A stretch of DNA of 64,000 bases from Nesterenkonia sp. E16_10 (GTDB taxonomy: Bacteria > Actinomycetota > Actinomycetes > Actinomycetales > Micrococcaceae): NCBI RefSeq assembly GCF_017347085.1, contig NZ_JADPSA010000002.1:77535-141534 (forward strand). The letters are read 5' to 3'. This document shows, piece after piece, positions 17,620-26,120 of the stretch; position 1 is the first letter of the stretch; each line of letters opens with the position of its first letter. The notes under the pieces are model-generated. The model worked only from the letters and a program-made list of their open reading frames with translations. It did no database searches and had not been told where the DNA came from. The position numbers were made by a program, and so were the translations under genes.

Positions 17620-18927
17620 TCAGGGCTGCGCCTGCGCGGCGGCCTTCGCGGCGGAAGGCAGTGCATCCAGGATGCGGCCGATCGCGGCGTCGTCGTGGGC
17701 TGAGGACAGGAACCAGGCCTCGAAGACGCTCGGCGGCAGGTAGACCCCGGCGTCGAGCATCGCGTGGAAGAACGGCCCGTAGCGGAAGCTCTCCTGGGCC
17801 TGGGCGTGGGCGTAGTTGTGCACCCCGGTGGCTGAGGTGCCGAAGGCCACCGAGAACAGCGAGCCGACCTTCTGCAGCGTGTGATCCACCCCGGCCTCGC
17901 TCAGCGCGGCGGTGAGCGCATCGGCCACGATCTGGGCCTTTTCATCGACGTGCGCGTAGACCCCCGCGGTGGCGTGTTCCAGGGTGGCCACCCCGGCGGC
18001 CATCGCGACCGGGTTCCCCGAGAGCGTGCCTGCGTGATAGACCGGGCCGGTGGGCGCCAGGTGCTCCATGACCTCGCGGCGACCGGCCAGCGCGGCCGTG
18101 GGGAGTCCGCCGCCGATGACCTTGCCGAAGGTGAACAGGTCCGGCTCCCAGCCCTCGACCCGCCCGGAGGCGCCCCAGTAGCCGGCCTCGGTGATCCGGA
18201 ATCCGGTCATCACCTCGTCGAAGATCATCAGGGCCCCGTGGCGCTGGGTGATCTCGCGGATGAAGCCGTTGAAGCCGGCTTCCGGGACCACCACGCCCAT
18301 GTTGGCCGGGGTAGCTTCGGTGATCACCGCGGCGATGTGCTCGCCGTGCTCGGCGAAGACGGCTTCCAGGGCGGCGCGGTCGTTGTATTCCACCACGATG
18401 GTCTCGGAGGCCTGCGCCTCGGTGACCCCGGCGGAGCCCGGCAGCCCCAGCGTGGCCACCCCGGAGCCGGCGGCGGCGAGCAGCCCGTCGGAGTGCCCGT
18501 GATAGCAGCCGGCGAACTTCACCACGATGTTGCGCCCGGTGACCCCGCGGGCCAGCCGGATGGCGGTCATGGTGGCTTCGGTGCCGGTGGAGACCATTCG
18601 GATCATCTCCGCGCCGGGGACCCTGCCGCGGACCAGCTCGGCGAGCCGCGCCTCGGAGGGGTGGGAGGTGCCGAAGCCGAGTCCGGCGTCCACCGCATCG
18701 TGCACGGCTTTGATCACCGCAGGGTGCTTATGCCCGAGCAGCGCGGGCCCCCAAGAGCCGACCAGGTCCACGTACTGGGTGCCCTCGGCGTCGGTGAGGT
18801 AGGGCCCGTCGGCGGAGACCATGAACGCCGGGGTGCCGCCCACCGAGCCGAAGGCGCGGACCGGGGAGTTCACTCCCCCGGGCATGATCTCGCGGGCGGT
18901 GTCGAAGAGTTCCTGGTTCGTGGTCAT
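17620..18927 (-). CDS. hemL: Glutamate-1-semialdehyde 2,1-aminomutase
   Basis: 435 residues, PLP fold type I. It converts glutamate-1-semialdehyde to 5-aminolevulinate in the C5 pathway started by HemA. Diagnostic stretches are [17 protein letters not shown] near the N-terminus, [11 protein letters not shown] (about residue 145), [11 protein letters not shown] and the PLP lysine in [12 protein letters not shown] (about Lys269), then [18 protein letters not shown]. It is the last of hemD-hemB-hemL; the hemB stop is 17 nt upstream and AAAGGA lies about 10 nt before the ATG. Full family length. Confidence 0.96.
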   Translation of the reverse strand: MTTNQELFDTAREIMPGGVNSPVRAFGSVGGTPAFMVSADGPYLTDAEGTQYVDLVGSWGPALLGHKHPAVIKAVHDAVDAGLGFGTSHPSEARLAELVRGRVPGAEMIRMVSTGTEATMTAIRLARGVTGRNIVVKFAGCYHGHSDGLLAAAGSGVATLGLPGSAGVTEAQASETIVVEYNDRAALEAVFAEHGEHIAAVITEATPANMGVVVPEAGFNGFIREITQRHGALMIFDEVMTGFRITEAGYWGASGRVEGWEPDLFTFGKVIGGGLPTAALAGRREVMEHLAPTGPVYHAGTLSGNPVAMAAGVATLEHATAGVYAHVDEKAQIVADALTAALSEAGVDHTLQKVGSLFSVAFGTSATGVHNYAHAQAQESFRYGPFFHAMLDAGVYLPPSVFEAWFLSSAHDDAAIGRILDALPSAAKAAAQAQP

Positions 18928-18944
18928 CGCGGAGCAGGGTCCTT

Positions 18945-20165
18945 TCAGCTGACCGGCGGGAAGCCGGCGTCGGTGCGGGGTTCGTCGGTGGGTTCGCGCG
19001 GCGGGCGGTTCTCCGCCGGTGCGTTGGTCTCCGCCGGTGACTCAGCCGGTGTCGCAGCGTCAGCTCCTGCCGGGGCCGCGGTCGTGTGCGGCTGGATCGG
19101 CGGGTGCACCGGGGTGTTCGCGCTGGACGCGGCAGGAGCCCGGTGAGACGGGGGCATCGGCGCCACCGGCGCCCGCGTGCTGGCGAGCTCCTCGCGCAGC
19201 CATCCGGCCACCTCGGCGGCGTAGTAGGTCAGCACGTTGGTCGCGCCCGCACGGCGGATCGCGATCAGCGATTCGGTGATCACGGTGCGCCGGTCGATCC
19301 ACCCGTTGGCGGCGGCGGCCTCGATCATCGCGTACTCCCCGGAGACCTGGTAGGCCGAGACCGGGACGTCGCTGATCGCGGCGGTGTCCGAAAGGATGTC
19401 CAGGTAGGCGCTGGCCGGCTTGACCATCACCATGTCGGCGCCCTCGGCGAGGTCGAGCTCCACCTCGCGCAGCGCCTCGGTGCGGTTCGGGGCGTCCATC
19501 TGGTACTGCTTGCGGTCCCCGGTCAGCTGCGAGTCCACAGCCTCGCGGAACGGGCCGTAGAAGCCGGAGGCGTATTTCGCGGCGTAGGCGAGGATCGGCA
19601 CGTGCTGGTGTCCGGCCTCATCCAGGGCCTGCCGGATCACCGCGACCTGGCCGTCCATCATGCCCGAGGGGGCGACGACGTCGGCGCCCGCCGCGGCCTG
19701 GGCCACGCCCATCTCGGCGTAGACCTCCAGTGTGGCGTCGTTGTCCACCTCGCCGGTCTCGTCCACGAGCCCGCAGTGCCCGTGATCGGTGAACTCGTCC
19801 AGGCACAGGTCGCTCATCACGACCAGGTCATCGCCGACCCGGTCCTTCACGGCGCGGATGGAGCGGTTCAGGATCCCCTGCGGGTCCAGGCCGGCACTGC
19901 CCTGGGCGTCGCGGGTAGCGGGGATGCCGAAGAGCATGATCCCGGCCAGTCCGAGGTCGCGGGCCTGCTCGGCGGCGTTGAGCAGCGAGGCTTCGGTGTG
20001 CTGGAAGACGCCGGGCATGGAGCTGATCGGCACCGGTTCGGCGAGGCCCTCGCGGACGAAGACCGGCAGGATAAGGTCGGCCGGGTGCAGCCGGGTCTCG
20101 GCCACCATCCGGCGCATGGCGGGGCTGCGGCGCATCCGGCGGGGGCGCTGTTCGGGGAAACTCAC
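18945..20165 (-). CDS. hemB: Delta-aminolevulinic acid dehydratase with C-terminal extension
   Basis: 406 residues; joins two 5-aminolevulinates into porphobilinogen. The catalytic part (about residues 1-328) has the two active-site Lys regions [13 protein letters not shown] and [12 protein letters not shown]. The metal loop reads [17 protein letters not shown]: two Cys and one Asp, a mixed form between classic zinc and magnesium types that is usual in actinobacteria. Beyond LREELAS there are about 77 extra residues rich in Pro, Ala and Thr, not part of the family fold and probably disordered. Start GTG 20165 has CAGGAG about 6 nt upstream. It is between hemD (99-nt gap) and hemL. Confidence 0.95.
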   Translation of the reverse strand: MSFPEQRPRRMRRSPAMRRMVAETRLHPADLILPVFVREGLAEPVPISSMPGVFQHTEASLLNAAEQARDLGLAGIMLFGIPATRDAQGSAGLDPQGILNRSIRAVKDRVGDDLVVMSDLCLDEFTDHGHCGLVDETGEVDNDATLEVYAEMGVAQAAAGADVVAPSGMMDGQVAVIRQALDEAGHQHVPILAYAAKYASGFYGPFREAVDSQLTGDRKQYQMDAPNRTEALREVELDLAEGADMVMVKPASAYLDILSDTAAISDVPVSAYQVSGEYAMIEAAAANGWIDRRTVITESLIAIRRAGATNVLTYYAAEVAGWLREELASTRAPVAPMPPSHRAPAASSANTPVHPPIQPHTTAAPAGADAATPAESPAETNAPAENRPPREPTDEPRTDAGFPPVS

Positions 20166-20264
20166 GTGCGGCTCCTGGTGATCCGGGGGACGGCGGTCGG
20201 TGCGCTCGAGCTGGCCTTCTCGGAAGGGCAGCGGTGAACGTGTCGCCGCCGGACAGTCTAGTTC

Positions 20265-21077
20265 TCAGCGACCGAGGGCGGCCATCACAGCGTCGGCGCT
20301 CGGCTCAGAGAGAACACCGGAGGTGGGGATGCCGCGGCGGCCGAGGGTCTTCGCGGTGGGCCTTCCGATGGCCAGCACTCGGACCCGCTCCGGGAGCCCG
20401 AGGTCGGCGAGCCCGTCGGCCGCCGAAGAACTGGTGACCAGCAGCACCGTGGGGTCTACATGGCTGAGCCGGTCGCGACGCAGGTCGGCGGCGAGCTGGT
20501 CCAGGTCCAGGAGGTCCTCGGCCACCGGCTGCGGCAGCAGTCGCCGCTGCGGATCTCCGGCGACCAGAACCCCGTCCACCACCAGAGAGCTGGTCTCATA
20601 GGCGCTGACCTGGGTGACCTGCCAGCCGATGGCACTCAGGCCCTCGCGGAGCTCGGACCGGGCCTGCGCCGACTGCGGCAGCAACAGCGAGGTGCTCGCA
20701 TCGGGGGTCGGCTCGGGGATCTCCTGGATCATCCCGGCGGCGCTCGTCTCCCCTGAGGGCATCCACGGGTCGGTGATGCCGGTATGCGTGCGCAGCACCC
20801 GGGCGGTGCCGGGGCCGACGACGCCGACGCGGGTCTGCGTCGGAAGCGAGCCGTCCCAGCCCAGCTTCACCAGGGCTCGGACCGTGTTGGCGCTGGTGAA
20901 CAGCACCCAGGAGAAGTCACCCCGGGAAAGCCGGGCGAGCGCCGTGTTCAGCTCGGCGGTGTCCGCGGGGAGTCGCTGCTCGGTGACCGGGAGGAACCGG
21001 ACCTGGAGCCCAGACGCGCGCAGACCCGCTTCCAATGGGCCCGCCTGTGCGGGGTCTCGGGTCAGGGCGATGCGCAT
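20265..21077 (-). CDS. hemD: Uroporphyrinogen-III synthase
   Basis: 270 residues, typical length for HemD, which cyclises hydroxymethylbilane to uroporphyrinogen III. The family is poorly conserved. Supporting features: N-terminal MRIALTRDPAQAGPLEAGLR, SWVLFTSANTVRAL (about residue 60), GVVGPGTARVL and a C-terminal PTVLLVTSSSAADGLADLG followed by AIGRPTAKTLGRRG. Position between hemC and hemB in a heme gene series makes the call secure. No good ribosome site is seen upstream of ATG 21077, so it may be leaderless. It now starts its own minus-strand block, since the divergent NmrA-like gene separates it from hemC. Confidence 0.88.
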   Translation of the reverse strand: MRIALTRDPAQAGPLEAGLRASGLQVRFLPVTEQRLPADTAELNTALARLSRGDFSWVLFTSANTVRALVKLGWDGSLPTQTRVGVVGPGTARVLRTHTGITDPWMPSGETSAAGMIQEIPEPTPDASTSLLLPQSAQARSELREGLSAIGWQVTQVSAYETSSLVVDGVLVAGDPQRRLLPQPVAEDLLDLDQLAADLRRDRLSHVDPTVLLVTSSSAADGLADLGLPERVRVLAIGRPTAKTLGRRGIPTSGVLSEPSADAVMAALGR

Positions 21078-21177
21078 GTTGCCAGCTTACCGAGAAGAGT
21101 CCGTGGACAATGGTGACCGCAGGTGTGTACCCCGTGCCAGGCCTCAACGAGGCGCGCGGGGAGACTTCAGAGGACAC

Positions 21178-22083
21178 ATGACTCGAAAGGCACCTCCCAT
21201 GACAGCGGAACCGATACTCGTCTCCGGCGCGACAGGCAATGTCGGCCGTGCCGTGGTCGAGCGGCTTCTTCAGGCCGGTGTTCGGGTGCGCGCCGCGGGA
21301 AGATCCGTGGAGTCGGTCCAGGCGGCATTCGGCGACAGGGTCGAGGCGGTGGCCCTGGACTTCACGGACGAAGCCACGTGGCGGGGTGCCTTCACCGGGG
21401 TGCGAGGGATGTTCTTGCTGCGACCACCACAGCTGGGAAGACCCAAGACGCAGATGATTCCCGCGCTCGAACACGCTCGGGAACTTGGCCTCTCGCAGAT
21501 CGTGTTCCTGTCCCTGCAGGGGGCGGAACGGAACCCGGTGGTGCCTCATGCTGAGATCGAGAGGTGGTTGAGGGCCTCAGGAGTGTCCTGGACGTTCGTG
21601 CGGGCGTCCTTCTTCCATCAGAATCTCTCCACCACCCACGTCTCGGACATCCGCGACCGTGAAGAGATCATGGTTCCGGCCGGGCACGGGAGGACCTCCT
21701 TCGTCGACGCCGAGGACGTCGGTGCCGTCGCAGCCGCCGCATTGCTCAGTCCCGCGGAGCACAAGAACCTGGCATGGACGATCACCGGAGATGAGGCGCT
21801 GAGCTACACCCAGGTCGCCGAGATCCTCACGGCGGAGCTCGGCAGGCCGGTGCGATATTCCCGGCCCGGTGCTCTGCGTTACGGCCTCCATGCCAGAAAG
21901 CGACTGGGCATGCCCTGGGGCATGGTGTGTCTGACCATCGCGATCTACACCGCCGCCCGTCTCGGCCGAGCTGACGGCATCAGCACAGATCTTTCCCACG
22001 TGCTGGGCCGAGCCCCCAGGAGCTTCGCTGAGTTCGCTCACCGCCACCAAGAAGTGTGGGACCCCACGCGCCAGGTGCAATGA
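21178..22083 (+). CDS. NmrA-family NAD(P)-binding protein
   Basis: 301 residues. An N-terminal dinucleotide-binding motif VSGATGNVGRAVVERLLQAG is followed by the NmrA/QOR2-like pattern: DFTDEATWRGAFTGVRGMFL, LSQIVFLSLQGAE, and HAEIERWLRASGVSWTFVRA. These proteins are extended short-chain dehydrogenases acting as quinone or flavin reductases or redox sensors; the role here is not known. ATG 21178 has AGAGGA just upstream; ATG 21199 with AAAGG is equally possible. It lies on the plus strand inside an otherwise minus-strand heme series, divergent from hemD with 100 nt between, and is not a heme gene. Probably inserted. Confidence 0.85.
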   Translation: MTRKAPPMTAEPILVSGATGNVGRAVVERLLQAGVRVRAAGRSVESVQAAFGDRVEAVALDFTDEATWRGAFTGVRGMFLLRPPQLGRPKTQMIPALEHARELGLSQIVFLSLQGAERNPVVPHAEIERWLRASGVSWTFVRASFFHQNLSTTHVSDIRDREEIMVPAGHGRTSFVDAEDVGAVAAAALLSPAEHKNLAWTITGDEALSYTQVAEILTAELGRPVRYSRPGALRYGLHARKRLGMPWGMVCLTIAIYTAARLGRADGISTDLSHVLGRAPRSFAEFAHRHQEVWDPTRQVQ

Positions 22084-22277
22084 GTCACGACATGGGTGAC
22101 GCCCGGTGAGCGGGAGTGGTTCCGAGCGGCCGTAGGCCCCCATCCACCCCCAGCGAGGATGTGCCTCTGGGTCGGGCCGGACGCGCGAGCCTGAGGTGTG
22201 AGGGCGTGAGGACCGATCGCGCAGTTCGATGTGTCCTCAGGCGCGAAAAAGGGTGGTGATCGTTGACACCTGGGACC

Positions 22278-22766
22278 TCAGTACTCGGTGTACTCGGCGC
22301 CGAGCTCCTCGGCCAGGGCATTGAGATCGCGTGAGTTCGGCTGGAACGGTTCGGGGCCGTCCCCGGAGTCTGCGGGTACGGCATCCTCCGCGTCCACCAC
22401 GAACCAGCCGGGTCCCTGCACCGCCGGCCGTGATTCCGAGGATTCGGTCATCATCTCGCGAGCTTCCTCGATCGTGTCGGCATCCTCGGACCAGGCCATC
22501 ACCATTCCCTCGCCACAGGTGAGGCCGTCCAGAAAACCGTTGTCAGGGAGCGCGATCTGCACGCCGTTGTTCTCAAAGACCGGGCACTGCAGCACCTCGT
22601 CCACGGCGTCATAGAGCCCCTCCACGCTGTCAAAGCTCGGCCCCTGGGCCGCGCCCGCGCCGGAATCGGTGCTGCATCCGAGAAGCAGGGCCGATCCGAC
22701 AAGCAACGAAATGGTCGAGGCTCGTGCTCTTCCTCGTGCTCCAAATGGCGCTGCGGGGTTGCGCAT
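22278..22766 (-). CDS. Putative secreted lipoprotein of unknown function
   Basis: 162 residues. The N-terminus has several Arg, a hydrophobic run and a lipobox LLLGCS (Cys about residue 31), the signal for lipid attachment and export. The mature part is acidic with two Cys (CPVFENNG and LTCGEG) that could form a disulphide. I recognise no enzyme family. ATG 22766 has GAGGAG 8 nt upstream. A 19-bp palindrome lies about 53 bp upstream of the start and may control it. Together with the NmrA-like gene it separates hemC from hemD. The 22084-22277 gap on its 3' side shows no gene. Confidence 0.75.
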   Translation of the reverse strand: MRNPAAPFGARGRARASTISLLVGSALLLGCSTDSGAGAAQGPSFDSVEGLYDAVDEVLQCPVFENNGVQIALPDNGFLDGLTCGEGMVMAWSEDADTIEEAREMMTESSESRPAVQGPGWFVVDAEDAVPADSGDGPEPFQPNSRDLNALAEELGAEYTEY

Positions 22767-22818
22767 ATCCGGTCTCCTCTACGCCCTCGAGCTGTCCAGG
22801 GAATTTCTCAGCAAAGCG

Positions 22819-22837
22819 AATTCTGTGCCACAGAATT
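22819..22837. promoter_or_regulatory. 19-bp palindrome upstream of the lipoprotein gene
   Basis: AATTCTGTG-C-CACAGAATT is a perfect inverted repeat with a single central base. It sits in an AT-richer gap (22767-22922) between hemC and the lipoprotein gene, about 53 bp upstream of the lipoprotein start on the minus strand. The one-base centre suits a dimeric repressor or activator site better than a terminator hairpin, and no T tract follows. The regulator is unknown. Confidence 0.6.
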
Positions 22838-22922
22838 TGGTTCACCTATTAAGGGTTCCCTCGACCCTAGAACACATGAGGGTGAGGAATCCAACGCTCG
22901 ACAAGAACGAATGGTCAGAGAA

Positions 22923-23942
22923 TCAGGCGTCCACCACGTGTTTGAGCAGCCCGAAGTCCTCGGCGAGCAGCTGCTCGGCGACCTGAGTCCCGAGCTGGAT
23001 CGCGCGCTCCACCGAGACCCGACGATCCGCCCCGGCCTCGATCGAGATCTCGGCTCCGGCGCGCTGCGTCCTGGTCCCGTCGGGGGCGCAGATCACCGAG
23101 TCCAGGCGCAGGGTGGCGCCGCCGTCGGGGTTGTCGTCGTAGCGGGCGAGTCCGCCGATCGGCGCCGAGCATCCGGCGTTGAGCCGGGCCAGCATTCCCC
23201 GTTCCGCTGAGGTCTCCAGCCGGGTGGGAATGTCGTCGTAGAGCGCCAGCGCCATGCCTAGCGGCGCGGTGGGCTCGGCGTCCTCGGCGCGGACCTCCAC
23301 TGCCAAAGCCCCCTGGCCGGGGGCGGGCAGCATCACCTCGGTGGGGATCAGTTCGGCGATGTGATGCTCCAGGCCGAGCCGCTTCAGACCGGCCCCGGCG
23401 AGCACGACGGCGTCCAGGTCACCTCGGGCGGCATTCGGCGCCTGCGGCGAGGCCTCGGCAGCAGACCCGTGCCCGCGGACCCGGGCCAGCCGGGTGCCCA
23501 CGTTGCCGCGGATGTCCACGATCTCCAGATCAGGCCGTGCGGCGCGCAGCTGGGCGGCGCGGCGCGGGGACCCGGTGCCCACCTTCGCGCCCTGCGGCAG
23601 CTGGGCAAGGGGCACATCATCGGCGGAGCACAGCGCGTCGCGCACGTCCTCCCGGGAGGGCACCGAGGCGATCGCGAGCCCCTCGAGGTCCTTGGCGGGC
23701 AGATCCTTGAGCGAATGCACCGCCACGTCGCAGGTCTTGTCGAACAGCGCCTGGCGCAGCGCGGAGGCGAACACCCCGGTGCCGCCCATCTGCGCGAGCG
23801 GTCCGGTCAGGACATCGCCCTCGGTCTTGACCGTGACCAGCTCGTAGCCTGCCTCGGCGTGGGAGGCGAGCGCCTCGGCCGCCGTCGTCGTCTGGGTCAG
23901 TGCGAGCTTGCTGCCGCGGGTGCCTACGGTGAATGTCGCCAT
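22923..23942 (-). CDS. hemC: Porphobilinogen deaminase (hydroxymethylbilane synthase)
   Basis: 339 residues. It polymerises four porphobilinogens into hydroxymethylbilane. Family features: N-terminal VGTRGSKLALTQT, CDVAVHSLKDLPAKD (about residue 75), KVGTGSPRRAAQLRAARPDL, and the dipyrromethane-cofactor Cys in LNAGCSAPIGGLARY (about Cys257). The ATG directly abuts the cpfC stop, with AGAGGAG 5 nt upstream inside the cpfC end, so the two genes are one transcript. It is the last gene of the hemE-cgoX-chdC-cpfC-hemC block. Confidence 0.96.
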   Translation of the reverse strand: MATFTVGTRGSKLALTQTTTAAEALASHAEAGYELVTVKTEGDVLTGPLAQMGGTGVFASALRQALFDKTCDVAVHSLKDLPAKDLEGLAIASVPSREDVRDALCSADDVPLAQLPQGAKVGTGSPRRAAQLRAARPDLEIVDIRGNVGTRLARVRGHGSAAEASPQAPNAARGDLDAVVLAGAGLKRLGLEHHIAELIPTEVMLPAPGQGALAVEVRAEDAEPTAPLGMALALYDDIPTRLETSAERGMLARLNAGCSAPIGGLARYDDNPDGGATLRLDSVICAPDGTRTQRAGAEISIEAGADRRVSVERAIQLGTQVAEQLLAEDFGLLKHVVDA

Positions 23943-25268
23943 CTAGCTCCTCTGGACGTCCTTGCGGAAGCGGGTGCAGTTGCAGGGTCCGCAGATGCCG
24001 GACCACTTGCCGGGCACGACCTGCTCGCCGAAGCCCACGGGCTCGCCGTTGACGCCCTGGAGGTACTCACTGAGCACGTCGACGAGTCCGGAGACGAACT
24101 TCTCCTGGATGCCCGGGGTCGCGGCGCGGTGGTAGGCCAGGCCGAGCTCCGCGGCGGTGTCCTTGGCCTCGGTGTCGAGGTCCCAGAGCACCTCCATATG
24201 GTCGGAGACGAAGCCGATGGGCATCACCACCACACCGGCGACGCCGGCCTCGGCATCCTCGGTGAGGGCGTCGTTGATGTCGGGCTCCAGCCACGGGGTC
24301 TTCGGGCTGCCGGAGCGGGACTGGAAGGTCAGGGAGTGCTCCAGACCCTCGGCCTCGGGGACGCTGGCCATCAGGTGGCGCGCGACGGCGAGGTGCTCGG
24401 CCGAGTAGACGTCGGTGCCGTATTCCTCGATCACCCGGTCCGGGCCCATGGCCTCGGCGTTGCGGCTGGGGATGGAGTGCGTGACGAAGACGATCTTGGG
24501 CTGCGCCTCGGCCTTGCCTGCCTGCTCCAGCTGCGCCCGGACATCGGCGATGCCAGCGGCTAGGGCGTCCTTGAACGGGTCGATGAACGCCTTGTCCATG
24601 AAGTACTGGCGGACCTTCACCACGCTCATCTCCTCGCGCAGTCCGGTCTCGTCCAGGGTCAGCGAGAAGTCCTCGCGGTACTGCCCGCAGGAGGAGTAGC
24701 CGTTGTACGCGGAGGTGACCAGCGCCAGGATCCGGCGGTGTCCGGCTGCGTGCATCTCGCGGAAGGTCTCGGTGAAGAAGGGGTTCCAGTTGCGGTTGCC
24801 CCAGTAGATCGGGATGTCCAGCTGCCGGGAGGCGACCTCGGCCTCCAGCGCGGCCTTGAGGTCCCGGTTCTGCTCGTTGATCGGGCTGATCCCACCGTTG
24901 GCGCGGTAGTGGGTGGCGACCTCTTCGAGCCGCTCATCCGGGATCCCGCGACCGCGGGTCACATTGCGCAGGAACGGGAGCACGTCGTCCTGACCCTCGG
25001 GACCGCCGAAGGAGGCGAGCAGGATCGCGTCATAGTTGCCCGGCTCATCCTTGGTGGAGCCCTCGGCGTAGTCCACCGGCAGCGGGGCCGGCACCTCGGC
25101 GGCCTCGGGCGAGGTCTCGGTGCCCGGGGTGGGCGTGGCCTGCGAGGAGTCCGCCACCGCCGAGGCGGCCTGCTCCTCGGTGGGGTGATCGGAGGTCTCG
25201 GTCGGGTGGGCCGGCCCGGTGTTCTCGGTGCCCTCGGCCGATTCGGTGTTGTCTGGGGTGATCGTCAC
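23943..25268 (-). CDS. cpfC: Coproporphyrin III ferrochelatase with N-terminal extension
   Basis: 441 residues. It inserts Fe(II) into coproporphyrin III in the Gram-positive heme route. Domain features: YDAILLASFGGPEGQDDVLP (about residue 80), GNRNWNPFFTETF, VFVTHSIP, and VVMPIGFVSDHMEVLWDLD. The C-terminal ICGPCNC plus the Cys of YSSCGQYRED provide four Cys, as in actinobacterial ferrochelatases that hold a [2Fe-2S] cluster. The first ~75 residues are an acidic Thr/Glu/Pro-rich extension without a recognisable fold. Start GTG 25268 overlaps the chdC stop by 4 nt (GTGA), implying translational coupling. Confidence 0.94.
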   Translation of the reverse strand: MTITPDNTESAEGTENTGPAHPTETSDHPTEEQAASAVADSSQATPTPGTETSPEAAEVPAPLPVDYAEGSTKDEPGNYDAILLASFGGPEGQDDVLPFLRNVTRGRGIPDERLEEVATHYRANGGISPINEQNRDLKAALEAEVASRQLDIPIYWGNRNWNPFFTETFREMHAAGHRRILALVTSAYNGYSSCGQYREDFSLTLDETGLREEMSVVKVRQYFMDKAFIDPFKDALAAGIADVRAQLEQAGKAEAQPKIVFVTHSIPSRNAEAMGPDRVIEEYGTDVYSAEHLAVARHLMASVPEAEGLEHSLTFQSRSGSPKTPWLEPDINDALTEDAEAGVAGVVVMPIGFVSDHMEVLWDLDTEAKDTAAELGLAYHRAATPGIQEKFVSGLVDVLSEYLQGVNGEPVGFGEQVVPGKWSGICGPCNCTRFRKDVQRS

Positions 25269-25975
25269 AGCAGGACCTCAGCGATCTCCGACGCGGCCTT
25301 CAGGCGGCGGCCGGTATAGAAGGGAATCTCGTCACGCACGTGATACCGGGTCTCGGACTCGCGCAGCTTGCGCATCATGTCCACCAGGTCGGTGAGCTTC
25401 GGCGCCTCCAGGGCGAGCAGCCACTCCCAGTCGTTCAGCGCGAACGCGGAGGTGGTGTTGGCCAGCACCGAGGGGAACTCCTGACCGAGCAGGCCGTGTT
25501 CGCGCAGCATCTTCCCGCGCTTGGCCGGGTCCAGCAGGTACCAGTCATAGGAACGGTTGAACGGATAGATGACCAGCCAGTCCTCCGGGGGCACCCCGAG
25601 GGCGTAGGCCGGGACGTGGCTGCGGGCGAACTCGGCGGTGCGGTGCACGCCCATGGCGGAGAACGCGATCCGGGTCTGGGAGAACATCGCGGTGCGGCGG
25701 ATGCGGCGCACCGCGGCCTGCAGGTCCTCGGCGGAGGGACCGGTGACCCAGGTGAGGATGTCGGCCTCGTCGCGCATGGCGGAGACGTCATAGGTGCCGC
25801 GGAAGCTGACCTCTTGGTCGGCGAACGTTCCGGCGAGCTCATCGAACTCGACCTCCACGTCGGCGCCCTGTGGGGCAGGCCCGGTCCGTGCGAAGACGGT
25901 GTAGAGGGTGAACCAGTCCTTGCCCGAGGTGTTGACCTCTTCGGGCGTGCGCTGAGCGTTGCTGCCGTAGCTCAC
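25265..25975 (-). CDS. chdC: Coproheme decarboxylase (HemQ)
   Basis: About 236 residues of the chlorite dismutase-like fold. It converts coproheme to heme b with hydrogen peroxide, the last step of the coproporphyrin-dependent pathway. The sequence has RSHVPAYALG (His about 119) and VIYPFNRSYDWYLL (Tyr about 136); their 17-residue spacing matches the His118/Tyr135 pair of Corynebacterium diphtheriae ChdC. Start is put at GTG 25975 because GGAGG lies 5 nt upstream; ATG 25993 is in frame but lacks a ribosome site. Upstream, a minus-strand T6 tract (26080-26075) lies just past the cgoX end and may mark weak termination. It overlaps cpfC by 4 nt. Confidence 0.94.
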   Translation of the reverse strand: MSYGSNAQRTPEEVNTSGKDWFTLYTVFARTGPAPQGADVEVEFDELAGTFADQEVSFRGTYDVSAMRDEADILTWVTGPSAEDLQAAVRRIRRTAMFSQTRIAFSAMGVHRTAEFARSHVPAYALGVPPEDWLVIYPFNRSYDWYLLDPAKRGKMLREHGLLGQEFPSVLANTTSAFALNDWEWLLALEAPKLTDLVDMMRKLRESETRYHVRDEIPFYTGRRLKAASEIAEVLL

Positions 25976-26120
25976 AGATGCCTCCATCAGCATTGATCGT
26001 CCGTGCGGGGCCTAGTGGTGATCTCCCGCATCCAGCTTATCGCCCGGTCTTCCACGGTTTTCTACATGACGTCGAAAAAAGTGACGGACCGCTCACCCCG
26101 TGGTGACCGGTGCGGCGGGC

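Noticed and set aside
18945-20165. Mixed metal loop of HemB as a novelty
   Set aside because: The Cys/Asp/Cys pattern is usual for actinobacterial HemB proteins.
26075-26096. T6 tract with a GTGA/TCAC stem after cgoX on the minus strand
   Set aside because: The stem is only 4 bp, so it is mentioned under chdC but not called a terminator.
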